DNA from: an uncultured Prevotellaceae bacterium
GTDB taxonomy: Bacteria > Bacteroidota > Bacteroidia > Bacteroidales > Bacteroidaceae
NCBI GenBank assembly: GCA_902782305.1
Contig: CACZMV010000034.1
Coordinates: 1 to 49,286, forward strand
Direction: 5' to 3'
Length of the DNA stretch: 49,286 bases
Part shown: positions 8,605 through 16,975 of the stretch, piece after piece
Layout: every line of letters begins with the position of its first letter
Numbering within the stretch: position 1 is the first letter of the stretch
Made by a program: the position numbers and the translations under genes
The notes under the pieces: generated by a model
The model's input: only the letters and a program-made list of their open reading frames with translations
What the model was told of the DNA's origin: nothing
Databases searched by the model: none

Positions 8605-8708
8605 TCACATATAATGTTTTCTAACTAAAAATAGTTTAAGAAAGATTTATTTTAAATATATGTAAGGATTTGTAAGATTATTCTTCTGTGATTCTAGCCA
8701 CAAAGAAC

Positions 8709-8716
8709 TACCTTTG
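8709..8716 (+). promoter_or_regulatory. -7 box upstream of the winged-helix gene
   Basis: TACCTTTG at 8709-8716, 40 nt before the ATG. No exact TTTG is found 19-21 bp upstream (nearest is TCTG), so it may be a weaker or activated promoter. Confidence 0.5.
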
Positions 8717-8756
8717 CGCCATAAATCAACTTCATCAGTGAAAAAACTATATCTTT

Positions 8757-9074
8757 ATGAATGAACTACATATTGGGCGCTTTGAACTGAATAGTCAGAA
8801 ACAGGAATTACTATTTCATACTTCAAACGGCAGTGTCATAAAACGAAAACTATCATTCCGCGAATCGTCCATTCTTCAATTATTAATAGAGGCAAATGGA
8901 GAATTGGTAGAAAGTCATATACTTTTAATTGAATTCTGGGGCAGTGACACTATATATAATATGAATTCCTTATATGTGTTTATGTCACGAATGAAACGGG
9001 TATTAGAAGCAGACCCTACACTAAGTATTATTAATGCAAGAGGTATTGGATATCGACTCATACAACAGTCATGA
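8757..9074 (+). CDS. stand-alone OmpR/PhoB-type winged-helix DNA-binding protein
   Basis: A 105-residue protein that consists of only a Trans_reg_C winged-helix domain: the beta platform (about 4-30), the trans-activation/recognition helices (FRESSILQLLIEANGELVES, about 35-55, then NSLYVFMSRMKRVLE, about 73-87) and the wing RGIGYRL near the C terminus. No receiver domain is present, so it cannot be controlled by ordinary phosphorylation. Its stop overlaps the start of a small secreted protein (ATGA), so the two are co-produced. Upstream DNA is AT-rich with a -7 box. It may autoregulate this two-gene unit; targets are unknown. Confidence 0.8.
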   Translation: MNELHIGRFELNSQKQELLFHTSNGSVIKRKLSFRESSILQLLIEANGELVESHILLIEFWGSDTIYNMNSLYVFMSRMKRVLEADPTLSIINARGIGYRLIQQS

Positions 9075-9538
9075 ATCACAGGTTTCTTGTCTTTAGCTTT
9101 TTCTTCTCTATATCCTCATCAATCTCAGTTTATGCCCAAGTTGCTGAGAATGACAAGAAGATTGGGATACCTGATTCTGTCAAAAGTGATTATGAGGAAT
9201 GGCTGAGAAACGAACCACAGAAATCTGCACAGCATGACAGTTCGTCTATTGACCCCATGCAGTCAAGATTATCTATTATCAGTCCTGAGAAACTGTCACC
9301 AAGACATCCGCCTATCAGCGTGGTTATCATGACTCCGAAATTGCAAACAGAAATGCAACTGGCCTATCAAAGTCACTGGTTAGAAGAACAAAGAAAAAGT
9401 CAGAAAGGTGGTGCCATGACGGCAGGGATTAATCCACTCAGTCTGGTTGCATGGGTCGTCAGCAAAATTATTCCTCATCGAAAGTCAAAGAAACAGAGAC
9501 AACGCGAGAAATTGCAACAAGTATTAGACAACTATTAA
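9071..9538 (+). CDS. small secreted protein of unknown function, coupled to winged-helix protein
   Basis: A 155-residue protein with a signal peptide (about 1-22, phenylalanine-rich core, ending VYAQ). The mature part has an acidic/polar segment, a central beta stretch (PPISVVIMTPK), a Gln-rich helix, a short hydrophobic patch near 122-133 (LVAWVVSKII) and a strongly basic tail (HRKSKKQRQREK). I do not recognise the family. ATGA overlap with the winged-helix gene suggests that the two functions are linked, for example a cue in the envelope and its transcriptional response. It is followed by a palindromic promoter element. Confidence 0.6.
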   Translation: MNHRFLVFSFFFSISSSISVYAQVAENDKKIGIPDSVKSDYEEWLRNEPQKSAQHDSSSIDPMQSRLSIISPEKLSPRHPPISVVIMTPKLQTEMQLAYQSHWLEEQRKSQKGGAMTAGINPLSLVAWVVSKIIPHRKSKKQRQREKLQQVLDNY

Positions 9539-9614
9539 GCCTTGGCACGCATTAACATCATCCTTCTTATAAGCGTAACACAAACCTTTTCACGTCATCA
9601 TCATTAAATTCGTA

Positions 9615-9687
9615 TGCAAAGGTACAAATAAGTGAGTAAAAAGAGCAAATAAATTTGGGTTTTTACTTGTTTCTTCGTACCTTTGCA
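9615..9687. repeat. palindromic element with two outward-facing promoters
   Basis: The element has perfect 11-bp ends TGCAAAGGTAC (9615-9625) and GTACCTTTGCA (9677-9687) and inner arms AGTAAAAA / TTTTTACT. Each end is a -7 box. The centre CAAATAAATTTG supplies a -33 box to each direction: minus CAAA 9646-9649 with a 21-bp spacer, plus TTTG 9654-9657 with a 20-bp spacer. Similar elements lie at 44838-44982. Confidence 0.7.
9654..9685 (+). promoter_or_regulatory. promoter of the HIT/DUF1015 unit
   Basis: TTTG 9654-9657, 20-bp spacer, TACCTTTG 9678-9685, giving a leader of roughly 25-30 nt before the ATG at 9718. It is the right half of the palindromic element. Confidence 0.75.
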
Positions 9688-9717
9688 AGAAATTTAACTC
9701 TAAAACAAGAAAAGAAT

Positions 9718-10143
9718 ATGCAAAGTGACCCCAAGCAGTGTCTGTACTGCCAGAACAATGAGACTCTACACAATCTGATGATTGAGTTTGCCCAACTCCG
9801 TGTTTCACGCGCTTTCCTGTTCAAAGAGCAGACCTATCGCGGTCGTTGCCTCGTGGCTTACAAAGACCACGTGAACGACCTGAACGAGCTCTCTGACGAG
9901 GACCGCAACGCCTTTATGGCTGATGTGGCTCAGGTGACTCGCGCCATGCAGAAGGCTTTCAACCCTGAGAAGATTAACTATGGTGCCTATAGTGACAAGC
10001 TGTCGCACCTGCACTTCCACCTGGCTCCTAAGTATGTGGATGGCCCCGACTATGGTGGCACGTTCCAGATGAACCCAGGTAAGGTGTATCTCACGGATGC
10101 TGAGTATGCAGAAATGATTGCAAAAATTAAGGAGAATCTATAA
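9718..10143 (+). CDS. HIT family nucleotide-binding protein
   Basis: A 141-residue HIT (histidine triad) protein with the catalytic triad motif HLHFHLAPK near residues 100-108 and a short zinc-like CLYCQN segment at 9-14. HIT enzymes cleave nucleotide phosphoramidates or dinucleoside polyphosphates. The start at 9718 follows a purine-rich AAGAAAAGAAT and fits the promoter; the upstream frame begins inside the -33 box and is rejected. Three bases separate it from the DUF1015 gene, so they form a transcript. Codon use is biased toward C-ending codons (AAC, GAC), hinting at good expression. Confidence 0.85.
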   Translation: MQSDPKQCLYCQNNETLHNLMIEFAQLRVSRAFLFKEQTYRGRCLVAYKDHVNDLNELSDEDRNAFMADVAQVTRAMQKAFNPEKINYGAYSDKLSHLHFHLAPKYVDGPDYGGTFQMNPGKVYLTDAEYAEMIAKIKENL

Positions 10144-10146
10144 GCT

Positions 10147-11394
10147 ATGGCAATAGTAAAACCATTTAAAGGAATACGCCCACCAAAGGAACTGGTGGAG
10201 CAGGTAGAGAGTCGCCCTTACGACGTGCTGGACTCAGAAGAGGCTCGCGCAGAGGCTGGCGACAATGAGAAGAGTCTGTATCACATCATCAAGCCTGAGA
10301 TTGACTTCCCTGTAGGCACCTCGGAGTATGATCCACGTGTTTACGAAAAGGCTGCAGAGAACTTCCAGAAGTTCCAGGATAAGGGTTGGCTGGTGCAGGA
10401 CGCGCAGGAACATTATTATATCTATGCCCAGACGATGAACGGCAAGACGCAGTATGGTTTGGTGGTTTGCGCCCATACCGACGACTACATGAAGGGCAAC
10501 ATCAAGAAGCATGAGCTGACTCGTCGCGATAAGGAGGAGGACCGTATGAAGCATGTCCGTGTGAACAATGCCAACATCGAGCCCGTGTTCTTTGCCTATC
10601 CTGACAACAAGACGCTGGATAGCCTTATCATGCGTTATGCTGCTTCGAAGCCTGAATATGACTTCATCGCGCCCATCGATGGTTTCCGCCATCAGTTCTG
10701 GGTAATTTCCGACGATGCAGATATCCAGACCATCACAACTGAGTTTGCCAAGATGCCAAGTCTGTATATCGCTGACGGACATCATCGCAGTGCTGCTGCA
10801 GCATTGGTTGGTGCTGAGAAACAGAAGCAGAACCCCAACCACAAGGGTGACGAGGAATACAACTTCTTTATGGCTGTTTGTTTCCAGGCTTCACAACTCA
10901 CTATTCTGGACTACAACCGTGTGGTGAAAGACCTGAACGGACTGAGCTCGGAAGAATTCCTGGCTGCTCTGCAGGTGAACTTCACCGTTGAGGACAAGGG
11001 TACCGAGATTTACAAGCCTCAGCAGTTGCATGAGTTCTCGCTGTATCTGGATCAGCACTGGTTCAGTCTGAAGGCCAAAGAAGGCACCTACGACAACAAC
11101 GATCCTATCGGAGTGCTTGACGTAGACATCTCCAGTCGTCTGATTCTCGATGAGATTCTGAACATTGGCGACCTGCGTTCTTCACAGCGTATCGACTTCG
11201 TGGGAGGACTGCGCGGACTGAAAGAGCTGAAGCGTCGTGTGGATTCTGGTGAGATGCGTGCTGCATTGGCCCTCTATCCTGTATCGATGCAGCAGATTAT
11301 GGATATCGCTGACAGTGGCAAGATTATGCCTCCTAAGGCTACTTGGTTTGAGCCAAAGTTGCGCTCGGGATTGGTGATACATAAATTAAGCTAG
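10147..11394 (+). CDS. DUF1015 family protein
   Basis: A 415-residue cytoplasmic protein matching DUF1015 over its whole length: N-terminal PFKGIRPP and SRPYDVLDSEEA, a DEEDRMKHVR-like segment, and the central ADGHHRSAAA motif (about residues 210-219), which resembles a metal or phosphate site. No biochemical function is established for the family; in many Bacteroidetes it sits beside the serine-biosynthesis genes serC and serA, which are absent here. It is downstream of the HIT gene. Its TAG stop is the first of five in-frame TAGs in a 9-bp tandem repeat before the next gene. Confidence 0.85.
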   Translation: MAIVKPFKGIRPPKELVEQVESRPYDVLDSEEARAEAGDNEKSLYHIIKPEIDFPVGTSEYDPRVYEKAAENFQKFQDKGWLVQDAQEHYYIYAQTMNGKTQYGLVVCAHTDDYMKGNIKKHELTRRDKEEDRMKHVRVNNANIEPVFFAYPDNKTLDSLIMRYAASKPEYDFIAPIDGFRHQFWVISDDADIQTITTEFAKMPSLYIADGHHRSAAAALVGAEKQKQNPNHKGDEEYNFFMAVCFQASQLTILDYNRVVKDLNGLSSEEFLAALQVNFTVEDKGTEIYKPQQLHEFSLYLDQHWFSLKAKEGTYDNNDPIGVLDVDISSRLILDEILNIGDLRSSQRIDFVGGLRGLKELKRRVDSGEMRAALALYPVSMQQIMDIADSGKIMPPKATWFEPKLRSGLVIHKLS

Positions 11395-11433
11395 AAAATC
11401 TAGAGTGTCTAGATAATCTAGAAGATCTAGAAT
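11391..11433 (+). repeat. five 9-bp repeats, CTAGAnnnT, each with an in-frame TAG
   Basis: CTAGA recurs exactly every 9 bp at 11391, 11400, 11409, 11418 and 11427, ending 3 bp before the YigZ ATG. All five TAGs are in the frame of the DUF1015 gene, the first being its stop. Four copies are the palindrome TCTAGA. Confidence 0.85.
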
Positions 11434-12012
11434 ATGTCTGACGAATACAAGACAATAGCAAGCACAAGCGAGGGATATTACACCGAAAAGCGGAGTAAGT
11501 TCCTCGCTTTTGCCCATCATGTACAAACCGTTGATGAGGTGAAAGAGCTGTTGGCAGGCTATCGCAAGAAATACTACGATGCCCGCCACATTTGCTATGC
11601 CTATATGCTGGGAGCCGAGCGCACAGAGTTTCGTGCCAACGACGATGGAGAGCCATCGAGTACAGCAGGCAAACCTATATTGGGACAAATCAACTCGAAC
11701 GAACTGACGGACATTCTGATTGTGGTGGTGCGCTATTATGGCGGAGTAAATTTGGGCACTAGCGGACTCATCGTAGCCTATCGCGAGGCTGCTGCTGATG
11801 CTATCAGCCACGCAACCATCGAGACACGCCAGGTGGAGGAAATCGTGAAGTATTCGTTTGCCTATCCTCAAATGAACGATGTGATGCGCATCGTCAAGGA
11901 CATGAATCCACGCATCATCAGCCAGACATACGATAATACGTGCGAGATTGTATTATCGATACGAAAAAGCGAAGCCGAACAGCTTCGCAATCGATTAAAG
12001 AGTTTGCTCTAG
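11434..12012 (+). CDS. yigZ: YigZ / IMPACT family protein
   Basis: A 192-residue IMPACT-family protein. The N-terminal domain carries KRSKFLAF, DARHICYAY, NDDGEPSSTAGKPIL and VVRYYGGVNLGTSGL, the family signature; the C-terminal ferredoxin-like domain follows from about residue 140. Family members are linked to translation or stress but the bacterial role is not settled. Only the 9-bp repeat array separates it from the DUF1015 gene, so it is likely transcribed with HIT-DUF1015. It ends convergently with the FAD oxidoreductase gene with an 18-bp overlap, so no terminator fits between them. Confidence 0.85.
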   Translation: MSDEYKTIASTSEGYYTEKRSKFLAFAHHVQTVDEVKELLAGYRKKYYDARHICYAYMLGAERTEFRANDDGEPSSTAGKPILGQINSNELTDILIVVVRYYGGVNLGTSGLIVAYREAAADAISHATIETRQVEEIVKYSFAYPQMNDVMRIVKDMNPRIISQTYDNTCEIVLSIRKSEAEQLRNRLKSLL

Positions 12013-13548
12013 ATACTGTGCGCACATTTCTGCACAGCGTTCTCCATCCACTCCAGCAGAAACAATTCCTCCGGCATAACCTGCACCCTCGCCACAAGGA
12101 AATAGTCCCTGCAAGCGGACGTGCATCAGCGTTTCGTTGTTGCGGACAATGCGAACAGGACTTGACGTACGAGTCTCTACACCTATCATCAAAGCTTCGT
12201 TGGTGAGGAAGCCGTGACAAGACTTGCCAAACTGTTTGAAACCTTCTTGCAAGCGATGGCTAACACCCTGAGGTAACCAGAAATGCAAGGGGGAGGAAAT
12301 CAAACCAGGTGCATAAGAGGAGCGAGGTAAATCATAACTCAGTCGCTTATTGACAAAATCAGCCATGCGCTGGGCAGGAGCCGTCTGTTTCATATTGCCC
12401 TGTTGCCAGCAGTTACGCTCCAACTCTTTCTGAAAATACATCACACGCAAAGGGTCGTCGCCAGGAATATCCTCAGCACGTGTCTCTACTACCATACCAC
12501 TGTTACTCCATTGTCCACCACGATTCGAAGGACTCATTCCATTAACTACAATCTGTTGCTTGTCAGTAGCGGCAGGAATGACAAAACCACCAGGACACAT
12601 ACAGAAACTGTATACGCCACGTCCGTCCACCTGTGTGACAAACGAGTATTCCGCTGCAGGCAGGTATTTGCCTCGTCCCTGTTTGTTATGGTATTGTATC
12701 TGGTCGATGAGCATCGACGGGTGTTCCAAGCGTACACCTACAGCAATGCCTTTGGCTTCCAGTTCAATGCTGTTCTCGTTTAAATAGCGATAGACATCAC
12801 GGGCACTATGACCTGTGGCAAGAATAACAGGGCCATGGTATTCTTTGTCGTTTGCGAGACAGCCAACCACACGATTGCCATCAAGAATGAGGCGCGTCAT
12901 CTTGGTTTGAAAATGTACCTCGCCACCACTCTTCAAAATGGTGTTGCGCATGTTCTCAATGACACGTGGCAACTTGTCCGTACCGATGTGTGGATGGGCA
13001 TCAGCCAGAATATTGGTAGATGCACCATGCTGACAGAACACATTGAGAATCTTCTCAATCGAACCACGCTTCTTGCTACGGGTGTAGAGCTTGCCATCAG
13101 AATAGGCACCTGCCCCACCCTCGCCAAAGCAATAGTTGCTCTCAGGGTCTACCTGCTGCGTCTTGGTAATCTGCGACAAGTCTTTCTTGCGCTCATGAAC
13201 ATCCTTTCCACGTTCCAAGACAATGGGACGCAGACCCAGTTCTATCAGTCGCAAGGCAGCAAACAAACCACCAGGGCCAGCACCCACCACAATGACTTGT
13301 GGTTTATCGCTGACATCAGGATAGTCCACAGGGACGTATTCATCATCCTGAGGCTGTTCGTTGATATACACGCGTACTTTCAGATTGACAAAGATGGTGC
13401 GCTGACGGGCATCGATGCTGCGACGCAGGATGCGCACACTGGTCACTGTACGGACATCGAATCCGTACTCATCTGCCAACCATGAACGCAGTGACTGTTC
13501 ATTGGCTGCCACCTGAGGCAAAACCCTCACCTGATACTCTTGTATCAT
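11995..13548 (-). CDS. NAD(P)/FAD-dependent oxidoreductase
   Basis: A 517-residue flavoprotein of the uncharacterised FAD-dependent dehydrogenase family. It has an N-terminal domain of about 80 residues (binding-fold-like, before the Rossmann motif), the dinucleotide-binding GAGPGGLFAALRL at about 90-102, GEGGAGAYSDGKL, and the second FAD-contact segment ILATGHSARDVY. The substrate is unknown; the family is cytoplasmic and widespread. It is the last gene of a five-gene minus operon and overlaps the YkvA gene by 4 bp. Its own 3' end overlaps the convergent yigZ by 18 bp. Confidence 0.82.
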   Translation of the reverse strand: MIQEYQVRVLPQVAANEQSLRSWLADEYGFDVRTVTSVRILRRSIDARQRTIFVNLKVRVYINEQPQDDEYVPVDYPDVSDKPQVIVVGAGPGGLFAALRLIELGLRPIVLERGKDVHERKKDLSQITKTQQVDPESNYCFGEGGAGAYSDGKLYTRSKKRGSIEKILNVFCQHGASTNILADAHPHIGTDKLPRVIENMRNTILKSGGEVHFQTKMTRLILDGNRVVGCLANDKEYHGPVILATGHSARDVYRYLNENSIELEAKGIAVGVRLEHPSMLIDQIQYHNKQGRGKYLPAAEYSFVTQVDGRGVYSFCMCPGGFVIPAATDKQQIVVNGMSPSNRGGQWSNSGMVVETRAEDIPGDDPLRVMYFQKELERNCWQQGNMKQTAPAQRMADFVNKRLSYDLPRSSYAPGLISSPLHFWLPQGVSHRLQEGFKQFGKSCHGFLTNEALMIGVETRTSSPVRIVRNNETLMHVRLQGLFPCGEGAGYAGGIVSAGVDGERCAEMCAQYLEQTL

Positions 13549-13937
13549 TCCTGCTTAAAGAGGTCGTCGATTTCCTCGTCTATCTCGTCTTGATCAAACC
13601 ACTTGGCCAACTTCTCCTTCGCCTTGGTCTGGATATCAGGATCGATATCGGTCCACACCTTCTTCAAGACGAAAAGCAGTACAGCCAGGTCGTCAGTCAG
13701 TCCTGCAATGGGAATAGCATCGGGAATAACATCCAACGGACTAATCATATAGCCCAGTGCTCCGATAATCATGGCCTTGTTAGCCGTACTTACCTTATCA
13801 CTCTGCAACGTGTAGTAAAGGATCAGCGCTGCATACACCAATTTAGCACCCGCACGTTTAGCAATGCTGGAAATCTTCTCCACAAAGTCCGATTGCGAGA
13901 ACTTATTGGCATAATTCATAAAATCGGGTAATTCCAT
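13545..13937 (-). CDS. YkvA family (DUF1232) membrane protein
   Basis: A 130-residue protein with the DUF1232 core at about 45-95: a hydrophobic segment AMIIGALGYMISPLDVIPDAIP, where the SPLDxIPD signature is exact, followed by LTDDLAVLLFVLKKV. The C terminus is strongly acidic (DEIDEEIDDLF). The family role is unknown. It overlaps the FAD oxidoreductase start by 4 bp and follows the DUF1460 gene by 14 bp. Confidence 0.85.
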   Translation of the reverse strand: MELPDFMNYANKFSQSDFVEKISSIAKRAGAKLVYAALILYYTLQSDKVSTANKAMIIGALGYMISPLDVIPDAIPIAGLTDDLAVLLFVLKKVWTDIDPDIQTKAKEKLAKWFDQDEIDEEIDDLFKQE

Positions 13938-13951
13938 ATTCTTTCTGTTTT

Positions 13952-14788
13952 TTATTTTATTCTTATGATTCGAATGCCCGTATGGGTCTTATGTTTCTGT
14001 AAATATTGACGAAGTGTCATGGGTTCTGTCACCACCTTATGGTGCAGTTGCGAGGCATTGAGCAGATGAAGTCCGTCTTTCTGCCAAACAGCAAAACCCA
14101 GGTGAGCAATCTCCAGTCCTTTCTTATTGCAGGTAATGGCAATGATGTCTCCATCCTTGATGGTTTGGCGCATCAACTTGGTATTCTTTACCTCATGTTT
14201 CGGGATATAACGGAATGTCTTTCCCGTCAGAGCCTGTTCCTGTTGACGAATGACAGGCACCAGCGCAGGATTAGCCTTTAATGCCTTGTAATATTGAGGA
14301 TGCTGACTCATAAAATCAACATCAATACGCTGAACTGCAGTAAACGGAGGATTAGGCTGTTGTATTTCCTCTACGAATTCCATCTGTTGCTTGTCGAGAA
14401 TCCAATCCGTAAAATAGTGCAATCTGCTGGTATAGCCATTGAGCACACCCTGACGATAGCGCAGGGTGCGAAGCATATCCAGATAGTCAGTCCATTGACG
14501 TTTCTCCTGCTTTACGCAAAGTGTCAAGGCTGTTACCGTTTCCACCAATGTGGTACAATCCAGTTCACGCGTGTTCACCACCAATTGTTCCTGATTGTTC
14601 ACCTCCAAAGTGTGGGCTACATAAGGAATACCATGAAACTGACGGGCAAGCCAAAGCGTAGAGGCTTGTTGAGGAGCCTGCTTTAGCAGCTTACAGATGG
14701 TCAGACTATCAGCACGGGTGTACGTTACCTGAGCCGAAAGAGCAAGACTCATCATCAGTCCTATGATGGCTATGATATATCTTCTCAT
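13952..14788 (-). CDS. DUF1460 N-acetylmuramoyl-L-alanine amidase-like protein, secreted
   Basis: A 278-residue exported protein: signal peptide 1-19 (LMMSLALSAQ), then the DUF1460 domain, structurally an NlpC/P60-like cysteine peptidase/amidase. The probable nucleophile is C78 in ELDCTTLVE, with H229 in AHLGFAVW as the likely partner and N244 in LLNAS nearby. It probably cleaves cell-wall peptides in the periplasm. Its start overlaps the stop of the DUF4421 barrel gene by 4 bp, so a wall enzyme and an outer-membrane protein are co-produced. Confidence 0.82.
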   Translation of the reverse strand: MRRYIIAIIGLMMSLALSAQVTYTRADSLTICKLLKQAPQQASTLWLARQFHGIPYVAHTLEVNNQEQLVVNTRELDCTTLVETVTALTLCVKQEKRQWTDYLDMLRTLRYRQGVLNGYTSRLHYFTDWILDKQQMEFVEEIQQPNPPFTAVQRIDVDFMSQHPQYYKALKANPALVPVIRQQEQALTGKTFRYIPKHEVKNTKLMRQTIKDGDIIAITCNKKGLEIAHLGFAVWQKDGLHLLNASQLHHKVVTEPMTLRQYLQKHKTHTGIRIIRIK

Positions 14789-15906
14789 TGTTTCTTTTTA
14801 TATTGCGACTTGAGTCCAAAATTATAACCTACAAAGAGACACACCTCACCCAGCACGTTGTTGGCCACGAAGCGCTCTTTCCTATATCTATAGGTACGCA
14901 CGATAGCATTGGCTCCTGCGTACCATTTTGTATTGTTGTAAATCAGTCCGAAACGTCCGATGGCATCCACATTGAAGTTATTCACATCGAACCCGCCCTT
15001 ATCCGTATCAGCTGTCTCACCACGACTTTTCTTGTAGGCCAATGACAACGACCCACTGGCACAGAACAGGCAATTGCGTGCAAACACCCAGTTATAGGCA
15101 TAACCCACAGAGGCGTTGATATTATAATATTTCACGCTGTTGAACATCAAGGCACTATCTAGAGTAACCTTTTGCTCGCCATAACGCTCGTCAACCAACT
15201 GCTGGAACTTCTCATGGTCAAACTCCAGACTGTTGCTCAAATATCCGATGCCTGCCATCCACGATCCACAACTAATCTTCTGACATGTGCTTTGCGCAAA
15301 GGCTGCAGGATAGGAGAACCGCTGGTGGTTGAAGATGTAGTACAGATTAACACCTGTTGTACCCACATTGATACCATCGAACGGCACATCCTCCAGCAGG
15401 CGTTCATTCACTCCCTTGCCCAAGCTCACCTCACGCAGCATATAGTCATTCTGGGTGTGGTGATAATACACATCTGCACCTATCTGTGCACTGTATATAC
15501 TGGCATCTATACCTTTCCATCCTGAGCCACCTAAGTTAAAACTGATGTTCCTCAAATCTACCGTATAGCCCAAGAACACCCAGCGCCATCCGAAATAAGG
15601 GCCCACCTTGAACACATGACGGGGCGAGAATGCCACCGACTGTCTGTCACTAACCGTCGTACTCAGACGGTAGAAATCCCAAGTATAACGCCCTAACAGC
15701 ATCACGGACCAGTTGTAGTGTTGTGGTTCTACATAGTTCTCGTCAATATAGCTGAAGCCACGAATAGTACGACGCAACCAGCTCAGTTCCTTTTTCTTCG
15801 GTTCCATCGTTTCTGGTTCCTGTGGCTGGTCCACCGTTAAGGTGTCAGTTGCCGCTGAGCTGACACTCATCACCATCATCAATACTATCGTCAGTATCAG
15901 TCGCAT
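14785..15906 (-). CDS. DUF4421 outer-membrane barrel protein
   Basis: A 373-residue protein with signal peptide (1-19, ending SSAA), a short Pro/Glu-rich linker, then about 300 residues of alternating amphipathic strands ending in an aromatic-rich C-terminal strand, the pattern of a small outer-membrane barrel. Segments such as SYIDENYVEPQHYNW and FGWRWVFLGY match DUF4421, a Bacteroidetes family of unknown function. It lies 3 bp after the Gfo/Idh/MocA gene and overlaps the DUF1460 gene by 4 bp. Confidence 0.78.
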   Translation of the reverse strand: MRLILTIVLMMVMSVSSAATDTLTVDQPQEPETMEPKKKELSWLRRTIRGFSYIDENYVEPQHYNWSVMLLGRYTWDFYRLSTTVSDRQSVAFSPRHVFKVGPYFGWRWVFLGYTVDLRNISFNLGGSGWKGIDASIYSAQIGADVYYHHTQNDYMLREVSLGKGVNERLLEDVPFDGINVGTTGVNLYYIFNHQRFSYPAAFAQSTCQKISCGSWMAGIGYLSNSLEFDHEKFQQLVDERYGEQKVTLDSALMFNSVKYYNINASVGYAYNWVFARNCLFCASGSLSLAYKKSRGETADTDKGGFDVNNFNVDAIGRFGLIYNNTKWYAGANAIVRTYRYRKERFVANNVLGEVCLFVGYNFGLKSQYKKKQ

Positions 15907-15909
15907 TGC

Positions 15910-16893
15910 TCAGAACTTCCCTAAGATACGGTCAAGCACCCAATTGACTGGCGTTGCCGAAACACTAGTGCACTCGCAGAGTCCAATGCCCTGCAGATGC
16001 TCACAGACACTCTTAATGATGGGATATTGTACATAGGGAGGGTTGGGAACCATAATGGTCTCTGCACCCTCACTGGTATGTAGTTTAATGGGATGGTAAT
16101 CGAAAACAGAGAAACTGACAGATCCTTGATCGCCAATAATCTCAATACGATCTTCCTGAGCCGATTCGTGAGCCACGAAACACCAGGAGCCACTGCCTGG
16201 CAGACCACTTTCAAACTCAAAACTGGCGCATACCGAGTCTTCGGCTTCATACAATCCTCCGCGATTGGCACGGATGCCATGAGCCTCGGTTATCACACCA
16301 AAGATATGCTGTAGCAAGTCCAACTGATGGGGAGCCAAATCATAGAAATAGCCTCCACCCGCAATGTCCGGTTGCAATCGCCAGGGCAATTTCCCTTCCT
16401 TTCCATAATCCTGTTCACGTGGAGGAGTGGCAAAACGCACCTGGACATTAATAATCTTGCCAATGATACCATTATCAACAATATCCTTTACCTTCTGAAA
16501 ATAAGGCAGGTAACGGCGATAATAAGCCACGAAGCAAGGAACACCTGTTTCCTCGCTCACACGGTTTACTCTGGCACAGTCCTCATACGTTGCTGCCAAA
16601 GGCTTCTCCACATACACAGGTTTACCCGCCTTCATCGCCATAATGGCATAGGTGGCATGACTGCTGGGAGGTGTCGCTATATAGATGGCGTTCACATCAG
16701 GGTCGTCTATCAACTCCTGAGCGTCTGTGTACCACTTAGGGATGCCATGCCTTTCCGCATAACCACGCGCATTTTTCTCGTGACGACTCATCACAGCCAC
16801 CACGCTGGAACCTTCCACTTCAGAGAAGGCCGGACCGCTTTTCAATTCCGTAACTTCACCGCATCCGATGAAGCCCCATTGCAATATTTTCAT
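15910..16893 (-). CDS. Gfo/Idh/MocA family oxidoreductase
   Basis: A 327-residue NAD(P)-dependent sugar or inositol dehydrogenase-type enzyme. The N-terminal Rossmann motif is GFIGCGEVTE (about 7-16) and the family EKP triad is intact (VEKPLA near 95). A YYRRYLP segment and the DLAPHQLDLLQHIFG helix follow in the C-terminal substrate domain. The substrate cannot be inferred. First gene of the minus operon; a consensus promoter (16946-16915) lies 22 nt upstream. Confidence 0.85.
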   Translation of the reverse strand: MKILQWGFIGCGEVTELKSGPAFSEVEGSSVVAVMSRHEKNARGYAERHGIPKWYTDAQELIDDPDVNAIYIATPPSSHATYAIMAMKAGKPVYVEKPLAATYEDCARVNRVSEETGVPCFVAYYRRYLPYFQKVKDIVDNGIIGKIINVQVRFATPPREQDYGKEGKLPWRLQPDIAGGGYFYDLAPHQLDLLQHIFGVITEAHGIRANRGGLYEAEDSVCASFEFESGLPGSGSWCFVAHESAQEDRIEIIGDQGSVSFSVFDYHPIKLHTSEGAETIMVPNPPYVQYPIIKSVCEHLQGIGLCECTSVSATPVNWVLDRILGKF

Positions 16894-16914
16894 AATTTAT
16901 CTTTAAAGATGGTG

Positions 16915-16946
16915 CAAAGATACGAAAAAATGCCTACCTTTGCAAA
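16915..16946 (-). promoter_or_regulatory. promoter of the Gfo/Idh/MocA operon
   Basis: On the minus strand, TTTG (16946-16943), 20-bp spacer, TATCTTTG (16922-16915). Its -33 box abuts the -7 box of the divergent plus promoter, so the two promoters are interleaved. Confidence 0.75.
16935..16942 (+). promoter_or_regulatory. -7 box of the hisB operon promoter
   Basis: TACCTTTG at 16935-16942, 34 nt before the ATG at 16976. No TTTG lies at the usual upstream distance. It overlaps the spacer of the minus promoter, so polymerase probably cannot occupy both. Confidence 0.6.
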
Positions 16947-16975
16947 ACTCTTAGAAAAAAATAGTAGTTAAAAAG

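Noticed and set aside
11391-11433. CRISPR-like repeats
   Set aside because: Units are 9 bp with no spacers; a short tandem array, not CRISPR.
12808-13485. A 225-codon plus-strand frame antisense to the FAD oxidoreductase
   Set aside because: The minus frame carries the FAD-binding motifs; this one is a shadow.
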